Shown here piece after piece: positions 31,611 to 40,809 of a stretch of DNA of 44,891 bases. The notes under the pieces were generated by a model. That model did no database searches, was not told where the DNA came from, and was given only the letters and a program-made list of their open reading frames with translations. The stretch is from positions 1 to 44,891 of the forward strand of contig CAMFLL010000011.1 of NCBI GenBank assembly GCA_945957405.1, given 5' to 3'. The translations under genes and the position numbers were made by a program. How positions within the stretch are numbered: position 1 is the first letter of the stretch; every line of letters starts with the position of its first letter. The stretch is from an uncultured Mycolicibacterium sp. Its GTDB lineage: Bacteria; Actinomycetota; Actinomycetes; Mycobacteriales; Mycobacteriaceae.

Positions 31611-31668
31611 TCAAAGATACTTGCATACCGGCTTGTCAAGGCTATTATCCAAACTCAGGTATTTTTGA
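31611..31668. promoter_or_regulatory. Divergent promoter/operator region of the permease and TetR genes
   Basis: This AT-rich spacer holds inverted half-sites TCAAAGATAC (31611-31620) and GTATTTTTGA (31659-31668), which match at 9 of 10 positions, with a central CTTGTCAAG palindrome (31632-31640). The complement of 31634-31639 is a perfect TTGACA for the permease direction. TTGCAT (31621-31626) and TATTAT (31643-31648) with a 16-bp spacer face the TetR gene. This is a likely site of TetR autoregulation. Confidence 0.55.
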
Positions 31669-31690
31669 TCGACGATTGGCTCAAGCACTC

Positions 31691-32374
31691 ATGGCGCGAC
31701 GTAAGGACCAGGATGCGGCCCGCGAGGCGATCATCGCCGCGACGCTGTTGGCGATCCGCGACCGGGGCATGGACGGGCTGCGCATCCGTGATGTCGCCGA
31801 CATCGCGGGCGTGTCCACCGGCACCGTGCACTACTACTTCACCGACTTCGCCGGTCTGCTGACCGAGGTCTACCAGCGGGCCAGCGAGCGGTTCTTCCGC
31901 GATCGCATGCTGGTGGTGACCGAACTGGCCGACGCCCGGCTGAAGTTGTCGGCCATGATCGGCACCGGCATCCCCTGGTCATCCGACGATCCGCTGGTGA
32001 CGGCGCTCTACCGGCTGGACTCCTACCTGGCGTTCCGCGACAGACAGTCCGCACTGGTCACCGCGCTGTACGACAAACAGGTGGCGCTGTACCTCGGGAT
32101 CCTCGAAACAGGCCAGGCGCAGGGTCATTTCACGCTTCGGGGTAAACCACTGGACATCGCCCAGAATCTCGTCGCCCTCGAGGACGCCTACGGGCTGCAC
32201 ATCATCACCGACAACCGCGCGCTGCCCCCGCTGCGCGCGGCCGAACTGATCCACAGTTTCGCGGCCATCGCGACCGCGTGCCACGACATCCCCGCGTGCA
32301 CTGAGCCGCCCGACCCGCCGGCCGGGTCCGTGCCGGCGTTGAACCAGAAATCGACCAGAAAGATCCGCCCGTGA
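31691..32374 (+). CDS. TetR/AcrR-family transcriptional regulator
   Basis: 227 residues. An N-terminal helix-turn-helix (about 10-55: AREAIIAATLLAIRDRGMDG then VADIAGVSTGTVHYYF) is followed by a helical ligand-binding domain. The frame is open far upstream opposite other genes, but the regulator begins at the ATG at 31691 (MARRKDQDAA). It shares an operon with the P1 aminopeptidase (GTGA overlap) and is divergent from the permease, so it probably represses both promoters and responds to a permease or peptidase substrate. Confidence 0.92.
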   Translation: MARRKDQDAAREAIIAATLLAIRDRGMDGLRIRDVADIAGVSTGTVHYYFTDFAGLLTEVYQRASERFFRDRMLVVTELADARLKLSAMIGTGIPWSSDDPLVTALYRLDSYLAFRDRQSALVTALYDKQVALYLGILETGQAQGHFTLRGKPLDIAQNLVALEDAYGLHIITDNRALPPLRAAELIHSFAAIATACHDIPACTEPPDPPAGSVPALNQKSTRKIRP

Positions 32375-33513
32375 CATCCACACCACCCCGCGCCCGAGAC
32401 CTCGGCATCGACCTGCGTGGGACGCCTGGTCCGCTCAACGCGATCACCGACGTCACCGGCGTCGAAGTCGGCTACGCCACCCTGATCCATGGCGACGGCG
32501 ATCTCACCGTCGGGCAGGGGCCGGTGCGTACCGGCGTCACCGCGATCTTCCCCCGCGGTCGCGACCACGTCGGAAAGCCCTGCGCCGCAGGCAGGTTCAG
32601 CCTCAACGGCAACGGTGAGATGACCGGTTGCGCCTGGATCGACGAAGTCGGCGAGCTCGCACTACCCGTCACGATCTCCAACACCCACGCCATCGGCGCC
32701 TGCCACACCGGGGTGATCGAATGGGTCAACGCCCACCATCCGCTACTGGCCCGCCAGTGGCTGCTGCCGGTGTGCGCCGAGACGTGGGACGGCTACCTCA
32801 ACGACATCAACGGCGGACACGTCACTGCGGAGGTGGTGCGCGACGCCCTCGACGCGGCACGCGGCGGCCCCGTCGACGAAGGATCGGTCGGTGGTGGCAC
32901 CGGGATGAACTGCTACGGCTTCAAAGGAGGCAGCGGGACGTCGTCGCGCGTGGTGCCGTTCGGTGACACCGAGTTCACCATCGGTGCGTTCGTCCAGGCC
33001 AACTTCGGTTCCCGGGAGGAACTGACGATCCGGGGGATCCCCGTCGGCGAGACGATCACCGTCGAGAATCCGATGGAGGACACCGAGTGGATGGAGCGGG
33101 ATCTGCGGGTCCCGGCGGGCGCCGGGTCGGTGATCGTGGTGCTGGCCACCGACGCTCCGCTGAGCGCCGGCCAATGCAAGGGGCTGGCCCGGCGGGTCCC
33201 ACTCGGACTGGCGCGCACCGGCACCACCGGCAGCCTCTTCAGCGGTGATCTGTTCCTCGCCTTCTCCACCGCCGACGACGGCCCGTCGCGCACCGGCTTC
33301 CCCACCGGCCAACCGTCGAGCGACGAGATCGTCGCGACCAGGCAGCTGCCGTGGAACCGCATCGATCCCTTCTACGCGGCCGCCGTGTACGCCGTCGAAG
33401 AGGCTGTGCTCAACGCGCTGGTGGTCAACGCGACGATGACGGGGCGCGACTCCCACGTGTCGCCCGCCCTGCCGCACGACCAATTGCGGTCCCTGCTGCA
33501 GACCGGTTCCTGA
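32371..33513 (+). CDS. P1-family aminopeptidase (DmpA/BapA-like, self-cleaving)
   Basis: 380 residues, close to DmpA (about 374). Ntn-type serine peptidases of this family cleave themselves before the nucleophile; the segment AGAGSVIVVLATDAPLSAG aligns with the DmpA cleavage region, predicting Gly252-Ser253 and a beta chain of about 128 residues. TGMNCYGFKGGSGTSSR is also family-typical. Relatives remove N-terminal D-, L- or beta-amino acids from peptides or amides. There is no signal peptide, so it is cytosolic. The GTG overlaps the TetR stop. Confidence 0.93.
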   Translation: MTSTPPRARDLGIDLRGTPGPLNAITDVTGVEVGYATLIHGDGDLTVGQGPVRTGVTAIFPRGRDHVGKPCAAGRFSLNGNGEMTGCAWIDEVGELALPVTISNTHAIGACHTGVIEWVNAHHPLLARQWLLPVCAETWDGYLNDINGGHVTAEVVRDALDAARGGPVDEGSVGGGTGMNCYGFKGGSGTSSRVVPFGDTEFTIGAFVQANFGSREELTIRGIPVGETITVENPMEDTEWMERDLRVPAGAGSVIVVLATDAPLSAGQCKGLARRVPLGLARTGTTGSLFSGDLFLAFSTADDGPSRTGFPTGQPSSDEIVATRQLPWNRIDPFYAAAVYAVEEAVLNALVVNATMTGRDSHVSPALPHDQLRSLLQTGS

Positions 33514-33516
33514 GCC

Positions 33517-33534
33517 CGCGCTCACCCGAGCGCG
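33517..33534. terminator. Hairpin between convergent P1 peptidase and A24 peptidase genes
   Basis: Perfect 7-bp arms CGCGCTC and GAGCGCG around ACCC. It overlaps the last codons of the minus-strand gene and could end both transcripts. No U-tract. Confidence 0.45.
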
Positions 33535-33938
33535 CAGCCCAGCGCCAGCGCCGTGGCCAGGCACATCGCCGGACCATGCGGCACCACCCGACGCCGGGTC
33601 AGGAGCGCCAAGCACACGGTCAGCACGGGAGCTCCGACGGCAGCCAGTGCCCACGGGGCGACGCCGAACGCCCCCGTCAGCGCGCCGAGGCCGAGTGCCA
33701 GTTTGACGTCGCCCGCGCCCATCCCGTGCGGGGCGCACAGATGCACCACCAGATAGCCGCCCGCCAGCGCGACGGACCCGACGGCGGCGCCGAGCCCGCG
33801 GCCGGCGAGCAATCCGATCGCCATGATCGTGACGGCCCCACCGACCGTCAGCACGTTGGGCAGGCGGTGTGCGCGAACATCGCACACCGTCAGGAGGACG
33901 AGCCAGCCGGCGATCGCGACGGTGCCCAGCAGTGCCAT
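33522..33938 (-). CDS. Minimal A24 prepilin peptidase (Rv2551c-like)
   Basis: 138 residues from the ATG at 33938, about five membrane segments. Both catalytic aspartates of type IV prepilin peptidases are visible: Asp20 in CDVRAHRLPN and Asp77 in GMGAGDVKL. The N-terminal methylase domain of PilD is absent, as in TadV/CpaA-type enzymes. It matches Rv2551c in place and size. No pilin or Tad secretion genes are in the window. It is last in the alaS-ruvX-mltG-aroE operon, 10 nt after aroE. Confidence 0.88.
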   Translation of the reverse strand: MALLGTVAIAGWLVLLTVCDVRAHRLPNVLTVGGAVTIMAIGLLAGRGLGAAVGSVALAGGYLVVHLCAPHGMGAGDVKLALGLGALTGAFGVAPWALAAVGAPVLTVCLALLTRRRVVPHGPAMCLATALALGCALG

Positions 33939-33948
33939 GGCGCGCAGA

Positions 33949-34782
33949 CTAGGCCAGGGCATCGGCCATCTGTGTGCGTGGCGCCGCAACACCTGTGAAT
34001 TGTTCGACCTGGGCGAAGGCCTGGTGCAGCAGCATCTGCAGGCCACTGATCACGGTGCCGCCCGAACCGGAGACCGCCGCGGCCAACGGCGTCGGCCACG
34101 GATCGTAGATGGCGTCGAGCAGGACCGGCACGACCGCCACCTCGCCCGCGTGCTGCGCTGCGACATCGGCAGGCACCGTGCTGACCAGGATGTCGACCCG
34201 CTCGGCCGTGTCGGCCAGGGCACGCGAGTCCAACGGGTGATGCCGTGCCGCCATCCCGAGGCGCTCAGCCAGATCCACCAGGCGCTCGGCCATGTCGGGG
34301 CGCCGGGCGGCCACCGTCACGTCAGCCACCCCCACCTGTGCCAGTCCGGCGATCGCGGCCGGCGCGGTGCCACCCGCGCCGAGCACCAGCGCCGCCGCGC
34401 CACCCTGACCCGCCGCGTTCCAGCCGGTCGCCAATGCACCTGCCACACCGTCGATATCGGTGTTGTCGGCGCGCCAGCGGCCCTCCACGTGCACCAGCGT
34501 GTTGGCGGAGCCGACCAGTTCGGCGCGGGTGGTTCGGTCGTCGGCGAAGGCCAGCGCGGCGAACTTGCCGGGCATGGTCACCGACAGGCCGACCCATTCC
34601 GGCCCGAAACCTCCCACCAGCGCGGGCAGTTGGTCGGCCGTGCACTCGATACGGTCGTACGTCCAGTCGGTCAGGCCGAGGGCCCGGTAGGCGGCCAGGT
34701 GCAACTGCGGTGACCGCGAGTGCGCAATCGGGAACCCGAGAACCGCGGCACGGCGGGGCCCGATTGTGCGCTCAGCGGGCAC
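33949..34782 (-). CDS. aroE: Shikimate dehydrogenase
   Basis: Reduces 3-dehydroshikimate to shikimate with NADPH. 277 residues: the substrate domain has SRSPQLHLAAYRALGL and the catalytic-lysine motif SVTMPGKFAAL; the nucleotide domain has VLGAGGTAPAAIAGL. The GTG at 34782 overlaps mltG by 11 bp. It sits in the alaS operon, away from the aroC-aroK-aroB block, as in M. tuberculosis Rv2552c. Confidence 0.94.
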   Translation of the reverse strand: MPAERTIGPRRAAVLGFPIAHSRSPQLHLAAYRALGLTDWTYDRIECTADQLPALVGGFGPEWVGLSVTMPGKFAALAFADDRTTRAELVGSANTLVHVEGRWRADNTDIDGVAGALATGWNAAGQGGAAALVLGAGGTAPAAIAGLAQVGVADVTVAARRPDMAERLVDLAERLGMAARHHPLDSRALADTAERVDILVSTVPADVAAQHAGEVAVVPVLLDAIYDPWPTPLAAAVSGSGGTVISGLQMLLHQAFAQVEQFTGVAAPRTQMADALA

Positions 34783-36013
34783 TGTCGAGCACGCCGTTGC
34801 GCTTGGCCAGTTCGATGTTGGCCAGGTGCTGCGGGTAATCGCGGGTGAACAACGTCGTGCCCTGCATGTCGATGGTCACGAAATACAGCCAGTCACCCGG
34901 CTCGGGCCGCTCGGCCGCGGCCAGGGCCGGATCACCCGGCGAGCAGATCGGGGTCGCGGGCAGCCCCTCGGACGCGTAGGTGTTCCAGGGCGTGACCTTG
35001 CCCCGGTCCATGTCGGTGGTGGCGATCTCCTGGCGATCAAGGGCGTAGTTGACGGTCGAGTCGAATTCCAGCCGCTGTGGCACCGCCAGCCGGTTGTAGA
35101 TGACGCGGGCCACCTTGGGGAAGTCGTCGGGCTTGGACTCCTTCTGCACCAGCGAGGCGACCACCAGGATGTCGTAGGGCGACATGTTCATGGTCTTCGC
35201 GGTGTCCAACAGCCCGCCGGAGGTGTAGTGGGCCTCGCTGGTGGTGATCAGCGACGCCAGGATGTCCTGCGCCGATGCCGACGGGTCGACATTCCAGGTG
35301 CCGGGCGCGATGAGCCCCTCGATCCGGCGGTGATCGGCGCCCATCGCCGCGACACGCGACGTCGCCCACTCGGGCACCTTCAGGTCCCCGGGGGACGACT
35401 TACCCGCGGCGGCCTCGAGGTCGGCGGCGGGTACGCATTTCTGCTCACCGTCGAGCTCGACACAGCTGGCCTTCGAGATCAAGGTGAAGATGCCGTCGGT
35501 GACCGCGTTGGTCTTGACGTCGGTGGTGTCGTCGAGTTGGCGGCCCTCCGGGATGGTGAGCTTGCCCACGCGGTTGGCCGCGTCCGCCAGTTTGGTGACG
35601 GCAGTGGCCGCGGGAATCTCGGTCCGAACCCGGTAGAACCCCGGCTGGATTGCGGCGATCGCCTGGTTCCCCGACGCCGCGTCCACGAAGCCCTTGGCGT
35701 TCTTGACCACGTTGGCCTCGGTCAGTGTCTGCCCGATCGCGGTCGTCGAATCCCCGTCGTGCACTTGGATGACGACGTCGTTGGCGCCGTCGCCGGCGTA
35801 GTCGTTCGAGTTCGACATCCCATGCCAGATCTTCGATCCCAAGAAGACGGCACCGATCACGACGGCGGCGAGCACCGCCAGAGTCACCACGGTGGACGTG
35901 CGCCTGCGCCGCCGATTCCGTTCGGCCCTCATCCGCGCCGCGCGCGACATCCGCCGTCTGGGTGGGCCGACCGCCACCGGTTGGGCCCGTTCGCTTTCGA
36001 GATCCTCAGCCAT
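34772..36013 (-). CDS. mltG: Endolytic murein transglycosylase MltG (YceG family)
   Basis: 413 residues from the ATG at 36013. A short cytoplasmic Arg-rich head ([20 protein letters not shown]) leads to one transmembrane helix (about 40-60) and an extracellular YceG domain. The catalytic glutamate lies in [10 protein letters not shown] and the family stretch [20 protein letters not shown] follows. It cuts nascent peptidoglycan strands, probably setting glycan length during growth. Overlaps of 8 bp with ruvX and 11 bp with aroE show translational coupling. Corresponds to Rv2553c. Confidence 0.93.
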   Translation of the reverse strand: MAEDLESERAQPVAVGPPRRRMSRAARMRAERNRRRRRTSTVVTLAVLAAVVIGAVFLGSKIWHGMSNSNDYAGDGANDVVIQVHDGDSTTAIGQTLTEANVVKNAKGFVDAASGNQAIAAIQPGFYRVRTEIPAATAVTKLADAANRVGKLTIPEGRQLDDTTDVKTNAVTDGIFTLISKASCVELDGEQKCVPAADLEAAAGKSSPGDLKVPEWATSRVAAMGADHRRIEGLIAPGTWNVDPSASAQDILASLITTSEAHYTSGGLLDTAKTMNMSPYDILVVASLVQKESKPDDFPKVARVIYNRLAVPQRLEFDSTVNYALDRQEIATTDMDRGKVTPWNTYASEGLPATPICSPGDPALAAAERPEPGDWLYFVTIDMQGTTLFTRDYPQHLANIELAKRNGVLDSAR

Positions 36014-36530
36014 GCGCTCCCTCAGTTCGGCGCTGGTCGAGCCAGCTCTGCAAGATCGCCACCGCGGCAGCCTGGTCGACGACCGCGCGCTGCCCCTTGG
36101 CCCGGACACCCGCCTCCCGCAGGGACCGCTGCGCGGACACCGTGGTCAGTCGTTCGTCGGCCAACCGCACGGGTATCGGCGCGATGCGGGCCGCGACGGC
36201 GTCGGCCACGCCGATCGCGTCGAGCGCGGACGCACCGGTCCGGTCGGCGAGGGTACGGGGTAGGCCGATGATGACTTCGACGACCTCATACTCTGCCGCC
36301 AACGTACACAGCCGGTTGATGTGACCGGCTACACCCCGCCGGCTCTTTCCGCCCCCGCCCCCTTTGTGCGTGTCACGCCTGACGGTTTCCACCGGTGTGG
36401 CCAGGATTCCGTCGGGATCACTGACAGCCACCCCGATCCGCACTGTGCCGACGTCGACGCCGAGGCGACGACCCCGGCCGGGGTCATCAGCGCCGGGGCG
36501 GTCCGGCAGCCGGTGCTCCTTCGGGTTCAC
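36006..36530 (-). CDS. ruvX: Holliday junction resolvase-like YqgF/RuvX
   Basis: 174 residues with an RNase H-like fold. The first acidic residue is in [16 protein letters not shown], the second in [10 protein letters not shown], and the third in [15 protein letters not shown] Gly-rich insertion ([11 protein letters not shown]) lies between the first two. The family acts in RNA (16S rRNA) processing and possibly in DNA junction resolution. The start is a GTG, 15 nt after alaS. Confidence 0.92.
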   Translation of the reverse strand: MNPKEHRLPDRPGADDPGRGRRLGVDVGTVRIGVAVSDPDGILATPVETVRRDTHKGGGGGKSRRGVAGHINRLCTLAAEYEVVEVIIGLPRTLADRTGASALDAIGVADAVAARIAPIPVRLADERLTTVSAQRSLREAGVRAKGQRAVVDQAAAVAILQSWLDQRRTEGAHG

Positions 36531-36545
36531 TCCACCTGACCCTGA

Positions 36546-39242
36546 CTAGCCCTTGGCGATCTCGGCTCGAAGTGCTTGCAACGCAGTGTCGATGGCGGCC
36601 GGGTTCTTACCGGAGCCCTGCGCCAGGTCGGCCTTACCCCCGCCGCGACCGTCGACCGCCGCCGAGATGACCTTGACCAGGTCGCCCGCCCGCAGCCCGA
36701 GGTCCTGGGCACCGGCGGTGGCCGCAACCACGTAGGGGACCGTCCCGTTCTCGCCTTCGGCGATCAACGCGACCACAGCGGCGTCACTGCCGAACTTGCC
36801 CTTGATGTCGCCGACCAGCGTGCGCAGATCGCCTGCCGTCATCTCGCCGGACATCCGCTGCGCCACCAGTCGGACCTTACCGACCGCCTCAGCGCCGGCC
36901 GCCGCGTTCGCTGCTGCCGCACGGGCCGTGGCCAGTCGCGTCTTCTCCAGTTCCCGCTCGGCGACCTTGAGCCGCTCCACGAGATTGGCCACCCGTGCCG
37001 GGACTTCGTCCGACGGCACCTTCAACGATGACGCCAGGCCGGCCATCAACGCACGTTCCTTGGCCAGGTGCTTGAACGAGTCGAGTCCGACGTAGGCCTC
37101 GACACGGCGCACGCCCGAGCCGATCGACGACTCCCCGAGCAGGGTGACCGGACCGATCTGGGCCGAATTGTGGACGTGGGTGCCGCCGCACAGCTCGAGC
37201 GAGAACGGACCACCGATCTCGACCACGCGGACCTCATCGGGGTAGGCCTCGCCGAACAGGGCCATGGCCCCCATCGCCTTGGCCTTGTCGAGTTGGGTGT
37301 TGAACGTGTTGACCGCGAAGTCGGCCTCGACGGCTTCGTTGGCCACGATCTCGATCTCGTTGCGCTGTTCGTCGGACAGCGGACCCTGCCAATTGAAGTC
37401 GAACCGCAGGTAGCCGGGCCGGTTCAGGGAGCCGGCCTGAACGGCGTTGGGGCCCAATATCTGTCGCAACGCGGCGTGCACCATGTGCGTCCCCGAGTGC
37501 CCCTGCGTGGCGCCGTGCCGCCACTTGGGGTCGACGGAGGCTGTCACGGTGTCACCTTCGACGAACTCACCGGACTCGACGTTGACGCGGTGCACGAAGA
37601 GCGTCTTGGCGATCTTCTGCACATCAGTGACTTCGGCTCTGGCGGCCATGCCATGCACGCCGGTCCCACTGATACTGCCGATGTCGGCGATCTGCCCACC
37701 GGACTCGGCATAGAGCGGTGTGCGGTCGAGCACGATCTCGACGCGGTCGGCCTGCGCCTCCCCGCCGTGGCTGACCACCGGCACCCGTTTGCCGTCGACG
37801 AAGATGCCGAGGATCCTTGCCTCAGAGGTCAATTCGTCAAAACCGGTGAACTCGGTTGGTCCCGCGTCGACCAGTTCGCGGTAGGCACTCAGGTCGGCGT
37901 GGGCGTGTTTGCGGGCCGCCGCATCGGCTTTGGCGCGCCTGCGCTGCTCCGCCATCAACTCGCGGAAGCCCGACTCGTCCACCGAAAGCCCGGCCTCCGA
38001 GGCCATTTCGAGGGTCAGATCGATGGGGAACCCGTAGGTGTCGTGCAATGTGAACGCATCGGTGCCCGACAGGACCGAGTTCCCCGCCGACCGGGTGCTC
38101 TGCGCCGCCTCCTCGAACAACCGCGAACCGGCGGCCAGAGTCCGGTTGAACGCCGTCTCCTCGGCGACCGCGATGCGGTTGATGCGCTCGAAATCGGTGA
38201 CGAGTTCGGGGTAGGATGGTCCCATCTCGTCACGCACCGTTGCCATCAGTTCACCCATGATGGGCCGCTCGACGCCCAGCAGCTTGGCCGCGCGGATGAT
38301 CCTGCGGAGCAGGCGGCGCAGCACGTACCCACGCCCCTCATTGCCCGGCGTGACACCGTCTCCGATGATGATGGCCGCGGTGCGGCTGTGGTCGCCGATG
38401 ATGCGGTAGCGGACGTCGTCGGTGTGGTTGCCCTGCCCGTACCCGCGCGGTGCGATGCCCGCGACCAGGTCGATGACGGGACGCACCAGATCGGTCTCGT
38501 AGACGTTGTCGACGTTCTGCAACAGGCACGCGATGCGCTCGACGCCCATGCCGGTGTCGATGTTCTTGCGCGGCAACGGTCCGAGGATCTCGAAGTCCTC
38601 CTTCGACGTGCCCTCGCCGCGCTCGTTCTGCATGAACACGAGATTCCAGATCTCGATGTACCGGTCCTCGTTGGCCTCGGGCCCGCCGTCGATGCCGTAT
38701 TCGGGGCCGCGGTCGTAATAGATTTCCGAGCACGGTCCACACGGGCCGGGAATGCCCATCGACCAGTAGTTGTCGGCCATTCCGCGACGCTGGATACGCT
38801 CCAGCGGCAGTCCCGCCACCTCCTGCCACAGGCCGATCGCCTCGTCGTCGTCGAGATAGACCGTGGCCCACAACCGCTCGGGGTCGAACCCGTAGCCGCC
38901 TTCGCTGACCGGATTGGTCAGCAGGCTCCAGGCGAGTTCGATGGCGCCCTTCTTGAAGTAGTCGCCGAACGAGAAGTTGCCCGCCATCTGGAAGAAGGTG
39001 TTGTGCCGGGTGGTGATACCCACCTCGTCGATGTCGGGGGTGCGGATGCATTTCTGGACGCTGGTGGCCGTGTCGTAGGGCGGCGTGCGCTGGCCCAGGA
39101 AGAACGGCACGAACTGCACCATCCCGGCGTTGACGAACAGCAGGTTCGGATCGTCGAGGATCACCGAGGCGCTCGGCACTTCGGTGTGGCCCGCGTTCAC
39201 GAAGTGATCGAGGAACCGCTTCCTGATCTCGTGTGTCTGCAC
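36546..39242 (-). CDS. alaS: Alanyl-tRNA synthetase
   Basis: 898 residues. A class II catalytic core at the N-terminus ([32 protein letters not shown]) is followed by a tRNA-recognition region. The editing domain has its zinc ligands in GHSGTHMVH (about 570) and LCGGTHVHN (about 670), and the chain ends in a DHHA1 domain. It charges tRNA-Ala and clears mischarged Ser/Gly. The GTG start has an AGGGAAA ribosome binding site. It heads the alaS-ruvX-mltG-aroE-A24 peptidase operon. Confidence 0.97.
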   Translation of the reverse strand: MQTHEIRKRFLDHFVNAGHTEVPSASVILDDPNLLFVNAGMVQFVPFFLGQRTPPYDTATSVQKCIRTPDIDEVGITTRHNTFFQMAGNFSFGDYFKKGAIELAWSLLTNPVSEGGYGFDPERLWATVYLDDDEAIGLWQEVAGLPLERIQRRGMADNYWSMGIPGPCGPCSEIYYDRGPEYGIDGGPEANEDRYIEIWNLVFMQNERGEGTSKEDFEILGPLPRKNIDTGMGVERIACLLQNVDNVYETDLVRPVIDLVAGIAPRGYGQGNHTDDVRYRIIGDHSRTAAIIIGDGVTPGNEGRGYVLRRLLRRIIRAAKLLGVERPIMGELMATVRDEMGPSYPELVTDFERINRIAVAEETAFNRTLAAGSRLFEEAAQSTRSAGNSVLSGTDAFTLHDTYGFPIDLTLEMASEAGLSVDESGFRELMAEQRRRAKADAAARKHAHADLSAYRELVDAGPTEFTGFDELTSEARILGIFVDGKRVPVVSHGGEAQADRVEIVLDRTPLYAESGGQIADIGSISGTGVHGMAARAEVTDVQKIAKTLFVHRVNVESGEFVEGDTVTASVDPKWRHGATQGHSGTHMVHAALRQILGPNAVQAGSLNRPGYLRFDFNWQGPLSDEQRNEIEIVANEAVEADFAVNTFNTQLDKAKAMGAMALFGEAYPDEVRVVEIGGPFSLELCGGTHVHNSAQIGPVTLLGESSIGSGVRRVEAYVGLDSFKHLAKERALMAGLASSLKVPSDEVPARVANLVERLKVAERELEKTRLATARAAAANAAAGAEAVGKVRLVAQRMSGEMTAGDLRTLVGDIKGKFGSDAAVVALIAEGENGTVPYVVAATAGAQDLGLRAGDLVKVISAAVDGRGGGKADLAQGSGKNPAAIDTALQALRAEIAKG

Positions 39243-39302
39243 GTCGTATGTTTCCCTGCTGGTAGCTGTAGGACGCCGGTCGAGGTGTTGACCGACCGAT
39301 TC

Positions 39303-39308
39303 ACATTA
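39303..39308 (-). promoter_or_regulatory. Possible -10 box for the alaS operon
   Basis: TAATGT on the minus strand would leave a leader of about 55 nt before the GTG. No clear -35 and no T-box elements were seen. Confidence 0.35.
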
Positions 39309-39342
39309 CCGGTCCTGGTACCGATGGCTGCGAACGCCTTCG

Positions 39343-39744
39343 TCAGCCGTCCACGAAGCTCAGCCGCACCGACCTGCGCGGGTTGTCCCTGTTCAGGTCG
39401 ACGAGCACGACGCTCTGCCAGGTGCCCAGCAGCGGCGTCCCGCCCTGGACCGGCACCGTGACCGAGGGAGCGACGATCGCGGGCATCACGTGGTCGGCTC
39501 CGTGGCCCGGTGAACCGTGGGAATGCCGGTAGCGGTCATCGCGCGGCAGCAGGCGTTCCAGAGTGTCGATGAGGTCGGAGTCCGAACCGGCGCCGGTCTC
39601 GATGATCGCGACGCCCGCGGTCGCGTGCGGGACGAAAACGTTGCACAGGCCGTCACGGTGGCCCGAGCAGAACCGCCGGACCTCGTCGGTCAGGTCGACG
39701 ATGCGCCGGCGTGAGGTGTCGACGTCGAGCAGATCGCTGTTCAT
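39343..39744 (-). CDS. YjbQ/UPF0047 family protein
   Basis: 133 residues from the ATG at 39744. Family motifs: FVPHATAGVAIIE, HSHGSPGHGADHVMPAIV and LGTWQSVVLVDLNRD, with His residues arranged for metal binding. Some members have been linked to a weak thiamine-phosphate synthase activity; the real function is unsettled. It corresponds to Rv2556c next to alaS in M. tuberculosis. A leaderless promoter supports this start. Confidence 0.92.
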   Translation of the reverse strand: MNSDLLDVDTSRRRIVDLTDEVRRFCSGHRDGLCNVFVPHATAGVAIIETGAGSDSDLIDTLERLLPRDDRYRHSHGSPGHGADHVMPAIVAPSVTVPVQGGTPLLGTWQSVVLVDLNRDNPRRSVRLSFVDG

Positions 39745-39751
39745 GGGATCC

Positions 39752-39757
39752 AGGGTA
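39752..39757 (-). promoter_or_regulatory. Leaderless -10 box for the YjbQ gene
   Basis: TACCCT on the minus strand is followed by 7 nt and the ATG at 39744. Confidence 0.55.
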
Positions 39758-39767
39758 TTCAGCGTAT

Positions 39768-40265
39768 TCAGGACAGACCGTAGGGGCGCGGCGCCGACGG
39801 GCACGCGGTGAGCAGGACGTGTGCCGACCCGAACAGCCGGTTGTCCAGTTCCAGTTGGCCCGAATCGAGTTCGGGCAGGATCGCCCGGATCGGGTCGAGT
39901 TCGATGGGCATACCGGCCGCCGCCCGGTCGACGCGGGCCGACTCGGCCAGGGCATCGGCGAATTCGACGGCGTAGGCGCGCAGCGGTGCCAGTTCGATGT
40001 CGCCGGTGAGCCGCTGCAGCCGGCTTGCCGTCATGGCCTCGGCATCGGCGGCCAGCGCCGGATCGACGATGCCGGCCCGTCGGGGCGCAGCCTGATCCAC
40101 ATACGCGATGTAGGTGCGCATCATGTCGCCGACGACATTGCAGTCACCGCGTCGATCGATGAGCTGATAGGCGCCGCCGCCGATGCAGGTGGCCAAGACG
40201 ATCGACAGCGTCAGCCGGCGCGTCGCGTCGCGCACCTTTGCCGTTCCCGCCTCGCCGACAGTCAT
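39768..40265 (-). CDS. Hypothetical membrane-anchored protein
   Basis: 165 residues. A basic N-terminus (KVRDATRR) and one hydrophobic segment (about 18-36) suggest an uncleaved anchor or signal, followed by an extracytoplasmic helical domain with two Cys. I do not recognise the family. The ATG at 40265 is the simplest start; an in-frame GTG precedes it directly. It ends 11 bp upstream of the YjbQ -10 box and is divergent from the stress-type membrane protein gene. Confidence 0.65.
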   Translation of the reverse strand: MTVGEAGTAKVRDATRRLTLSIVLATCIGGGAYQLIDRRGDCNVVGDMMRTYIAYVDQAAPRRAGIVDPALAADAEAMTASRLQRLTGDIELAPLRAYAVEFADALAESARVDRAAAGMPIELDPIRAILPELDSGQLELDNRLFGSAHVLLTACPSAPRPYGLS

Positions 40266-40337
40266 CACTGTCCATGGTGCCCCTGTGTGTCGCGTGGTGC
40301 ACGAAACGCTGAGGGTGACCGGGTAATTCACGCCGAC

Positions 40338-40363
40338 GTTTATTTGCGCGAGGGCAGGGGTAT
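40338..40363 (+). promoter_or_regulatory. Candidate SigF-type promoter
   Basis: GTTT (40338-40341), 16 nt, then GGGTAT (40358-40363). This matches the mycobacterial SigF pattern GTTT-N15-17-GGGTA(T). It lies about 57 bp upstream of the GlsB/YeaQ-like gene and points towards it. Confidence 0.65.
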
Positions 40364-40419
40364 TTCAGCGGCACGGCTCGTCACCTCACGAACTCACTGC
40401 GGGACAGGAGATATTGGAC

Positions 40420-40710
40420 ATGACAATCACCGGTGTTATCAGCGCGATCCTGATCGGCATCGTGATCGGCGTGCTTGGCCGTCTGGTGCTACCAGGCAAA
40501 CAGCCCATCGGCATGCTGCTGACGGTGCTGGTCGGCATCGTCGCGGCGTTCCTCGGGACGGCACTGGCCCGTGCGATGGGGATTCCGACCGCCACCAGTG
40601 GCGTGGACTGGCTCGAACTGCTGGTCCAGGTGGTGGTGGCTGTTGCGGGCGTGGCCCTGACCGCTGCGTTGCTCGGTCGGCGCCGCCGCTCCGGCCTGCT
40701 TCGCCGCTGA
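40420..40710 (+). CDS. GlsB/YeaQ/YmgE-family stress membrane protein
   Basis: 96 residues, three hydrophobic helices (about 5-22, 28-50, 62-84) and a basic tail RRRRRSGLLRR. Gly-rich helices of the type GVISAILIGIVIGVLGRLVLPG characterise this small membrane family (transglycosylase-associated in older annotation), usually induced in stress or stationary phase. The ATG at 40420 has AGGAG 9 nt upstream; a TTG two codons earlier is possible. A SigF-like promoter upstream agrees with stress control, and a strong terminator follows. Confidence 0.88.
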   Translation: MTITGVISAILIGIVIGVLGRLVLPGKQPIGMLLTVLVGIVAAFLGTALARAMGIPTATSGVDWLELLVQVVVAVAGVALTAALLGRRRRSGLLRR

Positions 40711-40746
40711 CGCCTGAGGCTGCAGGCGGCGCAAGCTGCCCACACT

Positions 40747-40788
40747 AGATCCCGGCTGACTCCCCCTCCACCTGGTCAGCCGGGATCT
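40747..40788. terminator. Strong bidirectional terminator hairpin
   Basis: Perfect 14-bp arms (40747-40760 and 40775-40788) around a 14-nt loop, between the convergent stress-protein and rarA genes. Confidence 0.85.
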
Positions 40789-40809
40789 CCCATGCCAGAC
40801 GTGGTGCCT

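Noticed and set aside
39243..39342. T-box riboswitch upstream of alaS
   Set aside because: No T-box core motif or specifier stem was visible; the spacer is only about 100 bp.
37068..39461. 797-codon open frame opposite alaS
   Set aside because: Antisense shadow of alaS codons; no start signal and no recognisable domain.
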